Below are positions 11,078 through 23,535 of a stretch of DNA of 64,000 nucleotides, in pieces (the first letter of the stretch is position 1; every line of letters begins with the position of its first letter). Source of the stretch: Flabesymbios commensalis (taxonomy: Eukaryota; Annelida; Polychaeta; Terebellida; Flabelligeridae); the NCBI GenBank assembly GCA_964017125.1, contig OZ024908.1, positions 80,971,499 to 81,035,498 of the forward strand, written 5' to 3'. A program made the translations under genes and the position numbers. The notes under the pieces are model-generated. The model saw nothing but the letters and a program-made list of their open reading frames with translations, made no database searches and had not been told where the DNA came from.

Positions 11078-11423
11078 TGACGTCTGAATTGACGTCTAAA
11101 TGAATAACTTTTGAAATACTTAATCAAATTTCACACTAATCTCATTAATAACTTTTGAAGTAGTCAATGAAACGTCGACAAATTCACAGGGCAGTTGCCG
11201 TAGTACCAGCTGATGGTGCCTCCAAATTTACATGGAAAACGGTTAAGAATTGACGTCTGAATTGACGTCTAAATGAATAACTTTTGAAATACTCAATCAA
11301 ATTTCACACTAATCTCATTAATAACTTTTGAAGTAGTCAATGAAACGTCGACAAATTCACAGGGCAGTTGCTGTAGTACTAGCCGATGGTGCCTGCAAAA
11401 TTACATGGAAAACGGTTGAGAAT
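11078..11423 (+). repeat. Monomer subtypes b5 and b6, representative pair
   Basis: b5 (11078-11250) has AAATACTTAATC and GGTGCCTCCAAATTTAC, which replaces the otherwise constant CCTGCAAAATTAC. b6 (11251-11423) has CAGTTGCTGTAGTAC. The pair recurs at 18586, 25405, 31224, 32850, 58379 and 63048. Confidence 0.9.
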
Positions 11424-14400
11424 TGACGTCTGAATTGACGTCTAAATGAATAACTTTTAAAAATACTCAATCAAATTTCACACTAATCTCATTAATAACT
11501 TTTGTAGTAATAAATGAAACTCCGCCAAATTTACAGGGCAGTTGCCGTAATACCAGCCGATGGTGCCTGCAAAGTTACATGGAAAACGGTTAAGAATTGA
11601 CGTCTGAATTGACGTCTAAATGAATAACTTTTGAAATACTTAATCAAATTTCACACTAATCTCATTAATAACTTTTGAAGTAGTCAATGAAACGTCGACA
11701 AATTCACAGGGCAGTTGCCGTAGTACTAGCCGATGGTGCCTGCAATATCACATGGAAAACGGTTGAGAATTGACGTCTGAATTGACGTCTGAATGAAAAA
11801 CTTTTAAAAATACTCAATCAAATTTCACACTAATCTCATTAATAACTTTTGAACTAATCAATGAAACTCCGCCAAATTTACAGGGCAGTTGCCGTAATAC
11901 CAGCCGATGGTGCCTGCAAAATTACATGGAAAACGGTTAAGAATTGACGTCTGAATTGACGTCTAAATCATAATTTTTAAAAATACTCAATCAAATTTCC
12001 TACTAATCTTATTGATAACTTTTGAAGTACTTAATCAAACTTCGCCAAATTTACAGGAAAATTTCACATTAATGTCATCAATAACTTTTGAAGTACTTAA
12101 ACAATCCTCGCCAAATTTACAGGGCAGTTGCCGTAGTACCTGCCGATGGTGCCTGCAAAATTACATGGAAAACGGTTGAGAATTGACGTCTGAATTGACG
12201 TCTAAATGAAAAACTTTTAAAAATTCTCAATCAAATTTCACACTATTCTCATTAATAACTTTTGAAGTAATCAATGAAACTCCGCCAAATTTACAGGGCA
12301 GTTGCCGTAATACCTGCCGATGGTGCCTGCAAAATTACATGGAAAACGGTTAAGAATTGACGTCTGAATTGACGTCTAAATGAAAAACTTTTAAAAATAC
12401 TCAATCAAATTTCACACTAATCTCATTAATAACTTTTGTAGTAATAAATGAAACTCCACCAAATTTACAGGGCAGTTGCCGTAATACCTGCCGATGGTGC
12501 CTGCAAAATTACATGGAAAACGGTTAAGAATTGACGTCTGAATTGACGTCTAAATCATAATTTTTAAAAATACTCAATCAAATTTCCTACTAATCTTATT
12601 GATAACTTTTGAAGTACTTAATCAAACTTCGCCAAATTTACAGGAAAATTTCACACTAATGTCATCAATAACTTTTGAAGTACTTAAACAATCTTCGCCA
12701 AATTTAGAGGGCAGTTGTCGTAGTACCTGCCGATGGTGCCTGCAAAATTACATGGAAAACGGTTGAGAATTGACGTCTGAATTGACGTCTAAATGAAAAA
12801 CTTTTAAAAATTCTCAATCAAATTTCACACTATTCTCATTAATAACTTTTGAAGTAATCAATGAAACTCCACCAAATTTACAGGGCAGTTGCCGTAATAC
12901 CTGCCGATGGTGCCTGCAAAATTACATGAAAAACGGTTAAGAATTGACGTCTGAATTGACGTCTAAATGAATAACATTTGAAATACTCAATCAAATTTCA
13001 CACTAATCTCATTAATAATTTTGAAGTAGTCAATGAAACGTCGACAAATTCACAGGGCAGTTGCCGTAATACCTGCAGATGGTGCCTGCAAAATTACAAG
13101 GAAAACCGTTAAGAATTGACGTCTGAATTGACGTCTAAATGAAAAACTTTTGAAATACTCAATCAAATTTCACACTGATCTCATTAATAACTTTTGAAGT
13201 AGTCAATGAAACGTCGACAAATTCACAGGGCAGTTGCCGTAGTACTAGCCGATGGTGCCTGCAATATTACATGGAAAACGGTTGAGAATTGACGTCTGAA
13301 TTGACGTCTGAATGAAAAACTTTTAAAAATACTCAATCAAATTTCACACTAATCTCATTAATAACTTTTGAAGTAATCAATAAAACTCCGCCAAATTTAC
13401 AGGGCAGTTGCCGTAATACCAGCCGATGGTGCCTGCAAAATTACATGGAAAACGGTTGAGAATTGACGTCTGAATTGACGTCTAAATGAAAAACTTTTAA
13501 AATTCTCAATCAAATTTCACACTATTCTCATTAATAACTTTTGAAGTAATCAATGAAACTCGGCCAAATTTACAGGGCAGTTGCCGTAATACCTGCCGAT
13601 GGTGCCTGCGAAATTACATGGAAAACGGTTAAGAATTGACGTCTGAATTGACGTCTAAATGAAAAACTTTTAAAAATACTCAATCAAATTTCACACTAAT
13701 CTCATTAATAACTTTTGTAGTAATAAATGAAACTCCGCCAAATTTACAGGGCAGTTGCCGTAATACCAGCCGATGGTGCCTGCAAAGTTACATGGAAAAC
13801 GGTTAAGAATTGACGTCTGAATTGACGTCTAAATGAATAACTTTTGAAATACTTAATCAAATTTCACACTAATCTCATTAATAACTTTTGAAGTAGTCAA
13901 TGAAACGTCGACAAATTCACAGGGCAGTTGCCGTAGTACTAGCCGATGGTGCCTGCAATATCACATGGAAAACGGTTGAGAATTGACGTCTGAATTGACG
14001 TCTGAATGAAAAACTTTTAAAAATACTCAATCAAATTTCACACTAATCTCATTAATAACTTTTGAACTAATCAATGAAACTCCGCCAAATTTACAGGGCA
14101 GTTGCCGTAATACCAGCCGATGGTGCCTGCAAAATTACATGGAAAACGGTTAAGAATTGACGTCTGAATTGACGTCTAAATCATAATTTTTAAAAATACT
14201 CAATCAAATTTCCTACTAATCTTATTGATAACTTTTGAAGTACTTAATCAAACTTCGCCAAATTTACAGGAAAATTTCACATTAATGTCATCAATAACTT
14301 TTGAAGTACTTAAACAATCCTCGCCAAATTTACAGGGCAGTTGCCGTAGTACCTGCCGATGGTGCCTGCAAAATTACATGGAAAACGGTTGAGAATTGAC

Positions 14401-15849
14401 GTCTGAATTGACGTCTAAATGAAAAACTTTTAAAAATTCTCAATCAAATTTCACACTATTCTCATTAATAACTTTTGAAGTAATCAATGAAACTCCGCCA
14501 AATTTACAGGGCAGTTGCCGTAATACCTGCCGATGGTGCCTGCAAAATTACATGGAAAACGGTTAAGAATTGACGTCTGAATTGACGTCTAAATGAAAAA
14601 CTTTTAAAAATACTCAATCAAATTTCACACTAATCTCATTAATAACTTTTGTAGTAATAAATGAAACTCCACCAAATTTACAGGGCAGTTGCCGTAATAC
14701 CTGCCGATGGTGCCTGCAAAATTACATGGAAAACGGTTAAGAATTGACGTCTGAATTGACGTCTAAATCATAATTTTTAAAAATACTCAATCAAATTTCC
14801 TACTAATCTTATTGATAACTTTTGAAGTACTTAATCAAACTTCGCCAAATTTACAGGAAAATTTCACACTAATGTCATCAATAACTTTTGAAGTACTTAA
14901 ACAATCTTCGCCAAATTTAGAGGGCAGTTGTCGTAGTACCTGCCGATGGTGCCTGCAAAATTACATGGAAAACGGTTGAGAATTGACGTCTGAATTGACG
15001 TCTAAATGAAAAACTTTTAAAAATTCTCAATCAAATTTCACACTATTCTCATTAATAACTTTTGAAGTAATCAATGAAACTCCACCAAATTTACAGGGCA
15101 GTTGCCGTAATACCTGCCGATGGTGCCTGCAAAATTACATGAAAAACGGTTAAGAATTGACGTCTGAATTGACGTCTAAATGAATAACATTTGAAATACT
15201 CAATCAAATTTCACACTAATCTCATTAATAATTTTGAAGTAGTCAATGAAACGTCGACAAATTCACAGGGCAGTTGCCGTAATACCTGCAGATGGTGCCT
15301 GCAAAATTACAAGGAAAACCGTTAAGAATTGACGTCTGAATTGACGTCTAAATGAAAAACTTTTGAAATACTCAATCAAATTTCACACTGATCTCATTAA
15401 TAACTTTTGAAGTAGTCAATGAAACGTCGACAAATTCACAGGGCAGTTGCCGTAGTACTAGCCGATGGTGCCTGCAATATTACATGGAAAACGGTTGAGA
15501 ATTGACGTCTGAATTGACGTCTGAATGAAAAACTTTTAAAAATACTCAATCAAATTTCACACTAATCTCATTAATAACTTTTGAAGTAATCAATAAAACT
15601 CCGCCAAATTTACAGGGCAGTTGCCGTAATACCAGCCGATGGTGCCTGCAAAATTACATGGAAAACGGTTGAGAATTGACGTCTGAATTGACGTCTAAAT
15701 GAAAAACTTTTAAAATTCTCAATCAAATTTCACACTATTCTCATTAATAACTTTTGAAGTAATCAATGAAACTCGGCCAAATTTACAGGGCAGTTGCCGT
15801 AATACCTGCCGATGGTGCCTGCGAAATTACATGGAAAACGGTTAAGAAT
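11424..15849 (+). repeat. 2213-bp segmental tandem duplication of a 12-monomer module
   Basis: Copies 11424-13636 and 13637-15849 (a-b-c-L-d-a-L-d-b1-b2-c-dg) look identical by eye over almost their full length. Both share rare marks: CAAAGTTAC in the first a, CAATATCAC in b, GAACTAATC in c, CAATCCTCGCC in L, GTTGTCG in the second L, and two private one-base losses (a 172-bp b1 and a 173-bp dg). The related module at 18932-21146 has the same substitutions without the two losses. The losses therefore came first and the duplication afterwards. The only difference I noticed is GAATAAC against GAAAAAC near the start, which places the junction close to a monomer start. Confidence 0.93.
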
Positions 15850-17651
15850 TGACGTCTGAATTGACGTCTAAATGAAAAACTTTTAAAAATACTCAATCAA
15901 ATTTCACACTAATCTCATTAATAACTTTTGTAGTAATAAATGAAACTCCGCCAAATTTACAGGGCAGTTGCCGTAATACCAGCCGATGGTGCCTGCAAAA
16001 TTACATGGAAAACGGTTAAGAATTGACGTCTGAATTGACGTCTAAATGAAAAACTTTTGAAATACTCAATCAAATTTCACACTAATCTCATTAATAACTT
16101 TTGAAGTAGTCAATGAAACGTCGACAAATTCACAGGGCAGTTTCCGTAGTACTAGCCGATGGTGCCTGCAAAATTACATGGAAAACGGTTGAGAATTGAC
16201 GTCTGAATTGATGTCTGAATGAAAAACTTTTAAAAATACTCAATCAAATTTCACACTAATCTCATTAATAACTTTTGAAGTAATCAATGAAACTCCGCCA
16301 AATTTACAGGGCAGTTGCCGTAATACCAGCCGATGGTGCCTGCAAAATTACATGGAAAACGGTTAAGAATTGACGTCTGAATTGACGTCTAAATCATAAT
16401 TTTTAAAAATACTCAATCAAATTTCCTACTAATCTTATTGATAACTTTTGAAGTACTTAATCAAACTTCGCCAAATTTACAGGAAAATTTCACACTAATG
16501 TCATCAATAACTTTTGAAGTACTTAAACAATCTTCGCCAAATTTAGAGGGCAGTTGCCGTAGTACCTGCCGATGGTGCCTGCAAAATTACATGGAAAACG
16601 GTTGAGAATTGACGTCTGAATTGACGTCTAAATGAAAAACTTTTAAAAATTCTCAATCAAATTTCACACTATTCTCATTAATAACTTTTGAAGTAATCAA
16701 TGAAACTCCGCCAAATTTACAGGGCAGTTGCCGTAATACCTGCCGATGGTGCCTGCAAAATTACATGGAAAACGGTTAAAAATTGACGTCTGAATTGACG
16801 TCTAAATGAAAAACTTTTAAAAATACTCAATCAAATTTCACACTAATCTCATTAATAACTTTTGTAGTAATAAATGAAACTCCACCAAATTTACAGGGCA
16901 GTTGCCGTAATACCTGCCGATGGTGCCTGCAAAATTACATGAAAAACGGTTAAGAATTGACGTCTGAATTGACGTCTAAATGAAAAACATTTGAAATACT
17001 CAATCAAATTTCACACTAATCTCATTAATAACTTTTGAAGTAGTCAATGAAACGTCGACAAATTCACAGGGCAGTTGCCGTAATACCTGCAGATGGTGCC
17101 TGCAAAATTACAAGGAAAACCGTTAAGAATTGACGTCTGAATTGACGTCTAAATGAAAAACTTTTGAAATACTCAATCAAATTTCACACTGATCTCATTA
17201 ATAACTTTTGAAGTAGTCAATGAAACGTCGACAAATTCACAGGGCAGTTGCCGTAGTACTAGCCGATGGTGCCTGCAATATTACATGGAAAACGGTTGAG
17301 AATTGACGTCTGAATTGACGTCTGAATGAAAAACTTTTAAAAATACTCAATCAAATTTCACACTAATCTCATTAATAACTTTTGAAGTAATCAATAAAAC
17401 TCCGCCAAATTTACAGGGCAGTTGCCGTAATACCAGCCGATGGTGCCTGCAAAATTACATGGAAAACGGTTGAGAATTGACGTCTGAATTGACGTCTAAA
17501 TGAAAAACTTTTAAAAATTCTCAATCAAATTTCACACTATTCTCATTAATAACTTTTGAAGTAATCAATGAAACTCGGCCAAATTTACAGGGCAGTTGCC
17601 GTAATACCTGCCGATGGTGCCTGCGAAATTACATGGAAAACGGTTAAGAAT

Positions 17652-20600
17652 TGACGTCTGAATTGACGTCTAAATGAAAAACTTTTAAAAATACTCAATC
17701 AAATTTCACAATAATCTCATTAATAACTTTTGTAGTAATAAATGAAACACCGCCAAATTTACAGGGCAGTTGCCGTAATACCAGCCGATGGTGCCTGCAA
17801 AATTACATGGAAAACGGTTAAGAATTGACGTCTGAATTGACGTCTAAATGAATAACTTTTGAAATACTCAATCAAATTTCACACTAATCTCATTAATAAC
17901 TTTTGAAGTAGTCAATGAAACGTCGACAAATTCACAGGGCAGTTGCCGTAGTACCAGCCGATGGTGCCTGCAAAATTACATGGAAAACGGTTGAGAATTG
18001 ACGTCTGAATTGACGTCTGAATGAAAAACTTTTAAAAATACTCAATCAAATTTCACACTAATCTTATTAATAACTTTTGAAGTAATCAATGAAACTCCGC
18101 CAAATTTACAGGGCAGTTGCCGTAATACCAGCCGATGGTGCCTGCAAAAATTAAATGGAAAACGGTTAAGAATTGACGTCTGAATTGACGTCTAAATCAT
18201 AATTTTTAAAAATACTCAATCAAATTTCCTACTAATCTTATTGATAACTTTTGAAGTACTTAATCAAACTTCGCCAAATTTACAGGAAAATTTCACACTA
18301 ATGTCATCAATAACTTTTGAAGTACTTAAACAATCTTCGCCAAATTTACAGGGCAGTTGCCGTAGTACCTGCCGATGGCGCCTGCAAATTTACATGGAAA
18401 ACGGTTAAGAATTGACGTCTGAATTGACGTCTAAATGAATAACTTTTGAAATACTCAATCAAATTTCACACTAATCTCATTAATGACTTTTGAAGTAGTC
18501 AATGAAACGTCGACAAATTCACAGGGCAGTTGCCGTAGTACTAGCCGATGGTGCCTGCAAAATTACATGGAAAACGGTTAAGAATTGACGTCTGAATTGA
18601 CGTCTAAATGAATAACTTTTGAAATACTTAATCAAATTTCACACTAATCTCATTAATAACTTTTGAAGTAGTCAATGAAACGTCGACAAATTCACAGGGC
18701 AGTTGCCGTAGTACCAGCCGATGGTGCCTCCAAATTTACATGGAAAACGGTTAAGAATTGACGTCTGAATTGACGTCTAAATGAATGACTTTTGAAATAC
18801 TCAATCAAATTTCACACTAATCTCATTAATAACTTTTGAAGTAGTCAATGAAACGTCGACAAATTCACAAGGCAGTTGCTGTAGTACTAGCCGATGGTGC
18901 CTGCAAAATTACATGGAAAACGGTTGAGAATTGACGTCTGAATTGACGTCTAAATGAATAACTTTTAAAAATACTCAATCAAATTTCACACTAATCTCAT
19001 TAATAACTTTTGTAGTAATAAATGAAACTCCGCCAAATTTACAGGGCAGTTGCCGTAATACCAGCCGATGGTGCCTGCAAAGTTACATGGAAAACGGTTA
19101 AGAATTGACGTCTGAATTGACGTCTAAATGAATAACTTTTGAAATACTTAATCAAATTTCACACTAATCTCATTAATAACTTTTGAAGTAGTCAATGAAA
19201 CGTCGACAAATTCACAGGGCAGTTGCCGTAGTACTAGCCGATGGTGCCTGCAATATCACATGGAAAACGGTTGAGAATTGACGTCTGAATTGACGTCTGA
19301 ATGAAAAACTTTTAAAAATACTCAATCAAATTTCACACTAATCTCATTAATAACTTTTGAACTAATCAATGAAACTCCGCCAAATTTACAGGGCAGTTGC
19401 CGTAATACCAGCCGATGGTGCCTGCAAAATTACATGGAAAACGGTTAAGAATTGACGTCTGAATTGACGTCTAAATCATAATTTTTAAAAATACTCAATC
19501 AAATTTCCTACTAATCTTATTGATAACTTTTGAAGTACTTAATCAAACTTCGCCAAATTTACAGGAAAATTTCACATTAATGTCATCAATAACTTTTGAA
19601 GTACTTAAACAATCCTCGCCAAATTTACAGGGCAGTTGCCGTAGTACCTGCCGATGGTGCCTGCAAAATTACATGGAGAACGGTTGAGAATTGACGTCTG
19701 AATTGACGTCTAAATGAAAAACTTTTAAAAATTCTCAATCAAATTTCACACTATTCTCATTAATAACTTTTGAAGTAATCAATGAAACTCCGCCAAATTT
19801 ACAGGGCAGTTGCCGTAATACCTGCCGATGGTGCCTGCAAAATTACATGGAAAACGGTTAAGAATTGACGTCTGAATTGACGTCTAAATGAAAAACTTTT
19901 AAAAATACTCAATCAAATTTCACACTAATCTCATTAATAACTTTTGTAGTAATAAATGAAACTCCACCAAATTTACAGGGCAGTTGCCGTAATACCTGCC
20001 GATGGTGCCTGCAAAATTACATGGAAAACGGTTAAGAATTGACGTCTGAATTGACGTCTAAATCATAATTTTTAAAAATACTCAATCAAATTTCCTACTA
20101 ATCTTATTGATAACTTTTGAAGTACTTAATCAAACTTCGCCAAATTTACAGGAAAATTTCACACTAATGTCATCAATAACTTTTGAAGTACTTAAACAAT
20201 CTTCGCCAAATTTAGAGGGCAGTTGTCGTAGTACCTGCCGATGGTGCCTGCAAAATTACATGGAAAACGGTTGAGAATTGACGTCTGAATTGACGTCTAA
20301 ATGAAAAACTTTTAAAAATTCTCAATCAAATTTCACACTATTCTCATTAATAACTTTTGAAGTAATCAATGAAACTCCACCAAATTTACAGGGCAGTTGC
20401 CGTAATACCTGCCGATGGTGCCTGCAAAATTACATGAAAAACGGTTAAGAATTGACGTCTGAATTGACGTCTAAATGAATAACATTTGAAATACTCAATC
20501 AAATTTCACACTAATCTCATTAATAACTTTTGAAGTAGTCAATGAAACGTCGACAAATTCACAGGGCAGTTGCCGTAATACCTGCAGATGGTGCCTGCAA

Positions 20601-23535
20601 AATTACAAGGAAAACCGTTAAGAATTGACGTCTGAATTGACGTCTAAATGAAAAACTTTTGAAATACTCAATCAAATTTCACACTGATCTCATTAATAAC
20701 TTTTGAAGTAGTCAATGAAACGTCGACAAATTCACAGGGCAGTTGCCGTAGTACTAGCCGATGGTGCCTGCAATATTACATGGAAAACGGTTGAGAATTG
20801 ACGTCTGAATTGACGTCTGAATGAAAAACTTTTAAAAATACTCAATCAAATTTCACACTAATCTCATTAATAACTTTTGAAGTAATCAATAAAACTCCGC
20901 CAAATTTACAGGGCAGTTGCCGTAATACCAGCCGATGGTGCCTGCAAAATTACATGGAAAACGGTTGAGAATTGACGTCTGAATTGACGTCTAAATGAAA
21001 AACTTTTAAAAATTCTCAATCAAATTTCACACTATTCTCATTAATAACTTTTGAAGTAATCAATGAAACTCGGCCAAATTTACAGGGCAGTTGCCGTAAT
21101 ACCTGCCGATGGTGCCTGCGAAATTACATGGAAAACGGTTAAGAATTGACGTCTGAATTGACGTCTAAATGAAAAACTTTTAAAAATACTCAATCAAATT
21201 TCACACTAATCTCATTAATAACTTTTGTAGTAATAAATGAAACTCCGCCAAATTTACAGGGCAGTTGCCGTAATACCAGCCGATGGTGCCTGCAAAATTA
21301 CATGGAAAACGGTTAAGAATTGACGTCTGAATTGACGTCTAAATGAAAAACTTTTGAAATACTCAATCAAATTTCACACTAATCTCATTAATAACTTTTG
21401 AAGTAGTCAATGAAACGTCGACAAATTCACAGGGCAGTTTCCGTAGTACTAGCCGATGGTGCCTGCAAAATTACATGGAAAACGGTTGAGAATTGACGTC
21501 TGAATTGATGTCTGAATGAAAAACTTTTAAAAATACTCAATCAAATTTCACACTAATCTCATTAATAACTTTTGAAGTAATCAATGAAACTCCGCCAAAT
21601 TTACAGGGCAGTTGCCGTAATACCAGCCGATGGTGCCTGCAAAATTACTTGGAAAACGGTTAAGAATTGACGTCTGAATTGACGTCTAAATCATAATTTT
21701 TAAAAATACTCAATCAAATTTCCTACTAATCGTATTGATAACTTTTGAAGTACTTAATCAAACTTCGCCAAATTTACAGGAAAATTTCACATTAATGTCA
21801 TCAATAACTTTTGAAGTACTTAAACAATCTTCGCCAAATTTACAGGGCAGTTGCCGTAGTACCTGCCGATGGTGCCTGCAAAATTACATGGAAAACGGTT
21901 GAGAATTGACGTCTGAATTGACGTCTAAATGAAAAACTTTTAAAAATTCTCAATCAAATTTCACACTATTCTCATTAATAACTTTTGAAGTAATCAATGA
22001 AACACCGCCAAATTTACAGGGCAGTTGCCGTAATACCTGCCGATGGTGCCTGCAAAATTACTTGGAAAACGGTTAAGAATTGACGTCTGAATTGACGTCT
22101 AAATGAAAAACTTTTAAAAATACTCAATCAAATTTCACACTAATCTCATTAATAACTTTTGTAGTCATAAATGAAACTCCACCAAATTTACAGGGCAGTT
22201 GCCGTAATACCTGCCGATGGTGCCTGCAAAATTACATGGAAAACGGTTAAGAATTGACGTCTGAATTGACGTCTAAATCATAATTTTTAAAAATACTCAA
22301 CCAAATTTCCTACTAATCTTATTGATAACTTTTGAAGTACTTAATCAAACTTCGCCAAATTTACAGGAAAATTTCACACTAATGTCATCAATAACTTTTG
22401 AAGTACTTAAACAATCTTCGCCAAATTTAGAGGGCAGTTGCCGTAGTACCTGCCGATGGTGCCTGCAAAATTACATGGAAAACGGTTGAGAATTGACGTC
22501 TGAATTGACGTCTAAATGAAAAACTTTTAAAAATTCTCAATCAAATTTCACACTATTCTCATTAATAACTTTTGAAGTAATCAATGAAACTCCGCCAAAT
22601 TTACAGGGCAGTTGCCGTAATACCTGCCGATGGTGCCTGCAAAATTACATGGAAAACGGTTAAAAATTGACGTCTGAATTGACGTCTAAATGAAAAACTT
22701 TTAAAAATACTCAATCAAATTTCACACTAATCTCATTAATAACTTTTGTAGTAATAAATGAAACTCCACCAAATTTACAGGGCAGTTGCCGTAATACCTG
22801 CCGATGGTGCCTGCAAAATTACATGAAAAACGGTTAAGAATTGACGTCTGAATTGACGTCTAAATGAAAAACATTTGAAATACTCAATCAAATTTCACAC
22901 TAATCTCATTAATAACTTTTGAAGTAGTCAATGAAACGTCGACAAATTCACAGGGCAGTTGCCGTAATACCTGCAGATGGTGCCTGCAAAATTACAAGGA
23001 AAACCGTTAAGAATTGACGTCTGAATTGACGTCTAAATGAAAAACTTTTGAAATACTCAATCAAATTTCACACTGATCTCATTAATAACTTTTGAAGTAG
23101 TCAATGAAACGTCGACAAATTCACAGGGCAGTTGCCGTAGTACTAGCCGATGGTGCCTGCAATATTACATGGAAAACGGTTGAGAATTGACGTCTGAATT
23201 GACGTCTGAATGAAAAACTTTTAAAAATACTCAATCAAATTTCACACTAATCTCATTAATAACTTTTGAAGTAATCAATAAAACTCCGCCAAATTTACAG
23301 GGCAGTTGCCGTAATACCAGCCGATGGTGCCTGCAAAATTACATGGAAAACGGTTGAGAATTGACGTCTGAATTGACGTCTAAATGAAAAACTTTTAAAA
23401 ATTCTCAATCAAATTTCACACTATTCTCATTAATAACTTTTGAAGTAATCAATGAAACTCGGCCAAATTTACAGGGCAGTTGCCGTAATACCTGCCGATG
23501 GTGCCTGCGAAATTACATGGAAAACGGTTAAGAAT
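17652..23535 (+). repeat. HOR block 4: 5884 bp, 32 monomers
   Basis: Starts: 17652 a, 17826 b3, 17999 c2, 18174 L, 18413 b4, 18586 b5, 18759 b6, 18932 a, 19106 b, 19279 c, 19453 L, 19692 d, 19866 a, 20040 L, 20279 d, 20453 b1, 20626 b2, 20799 c, 20973 dg, 21147 a, 21321 b7, 21494 c3, 21668 L, 21907 d, 22081 a, 22255 L, 22494 d, 22668 a, 22842 b1, 23015 b2, 23188 c, 23362 dg. The first monomer carries CACAATAATC, a mark shared only with the first monomers at 23536 and 29355. The d2-a2-L2-d-c3 run found between b4 and b5 in blocks 3, 5 and 6 is absent here. Confidence 0.92.

Larger units (their letters stand above)
9210..17651 (+). repeat. HOR block 3: 8442 bp, 46 monomers, with an internal tandem duplication
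   Basis: Starts: 9210 a (173 bp), 9383 b3, 9556 c2, 9731 L, 9970 b4, 10143 d2, 10317 a2, 10491 L2, 10730 d, 10904 c3, 11078 b5, 11251 b6, 11424 a, 11598 b, 11771 c, 11945 L, 12184 d, 12358 a, 12532 L, 12771 d, 12945 b1 (172 bp), 13117 b2, 13290 c, 13464 dg (173 bp), then the same twelve again at 13637, 13811, 13984, 14158, 14397, 14571, 14745, 14984, 15158, 15330, 15503, 15677, then 15850 a, 16024 b7, 16197 c3, 16371 L, 16610 d, 16784 a, 16958 b1, 17131 b2, 17304 c, 17478 dg. Compared with 7342-8515, the tail lacks one L-d-a module (587 bp). Confidence 0.92.

Noticed and set aside
11424-15849. Assembly duplication error as the explanation for the near-identical tandem copies
   Set aside because: Cannot be excluded from sequence alone. 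I keep the duplication as real because the junction base differs and the copies fit the same type of event as others in the window, but long-read confirmation is needed.
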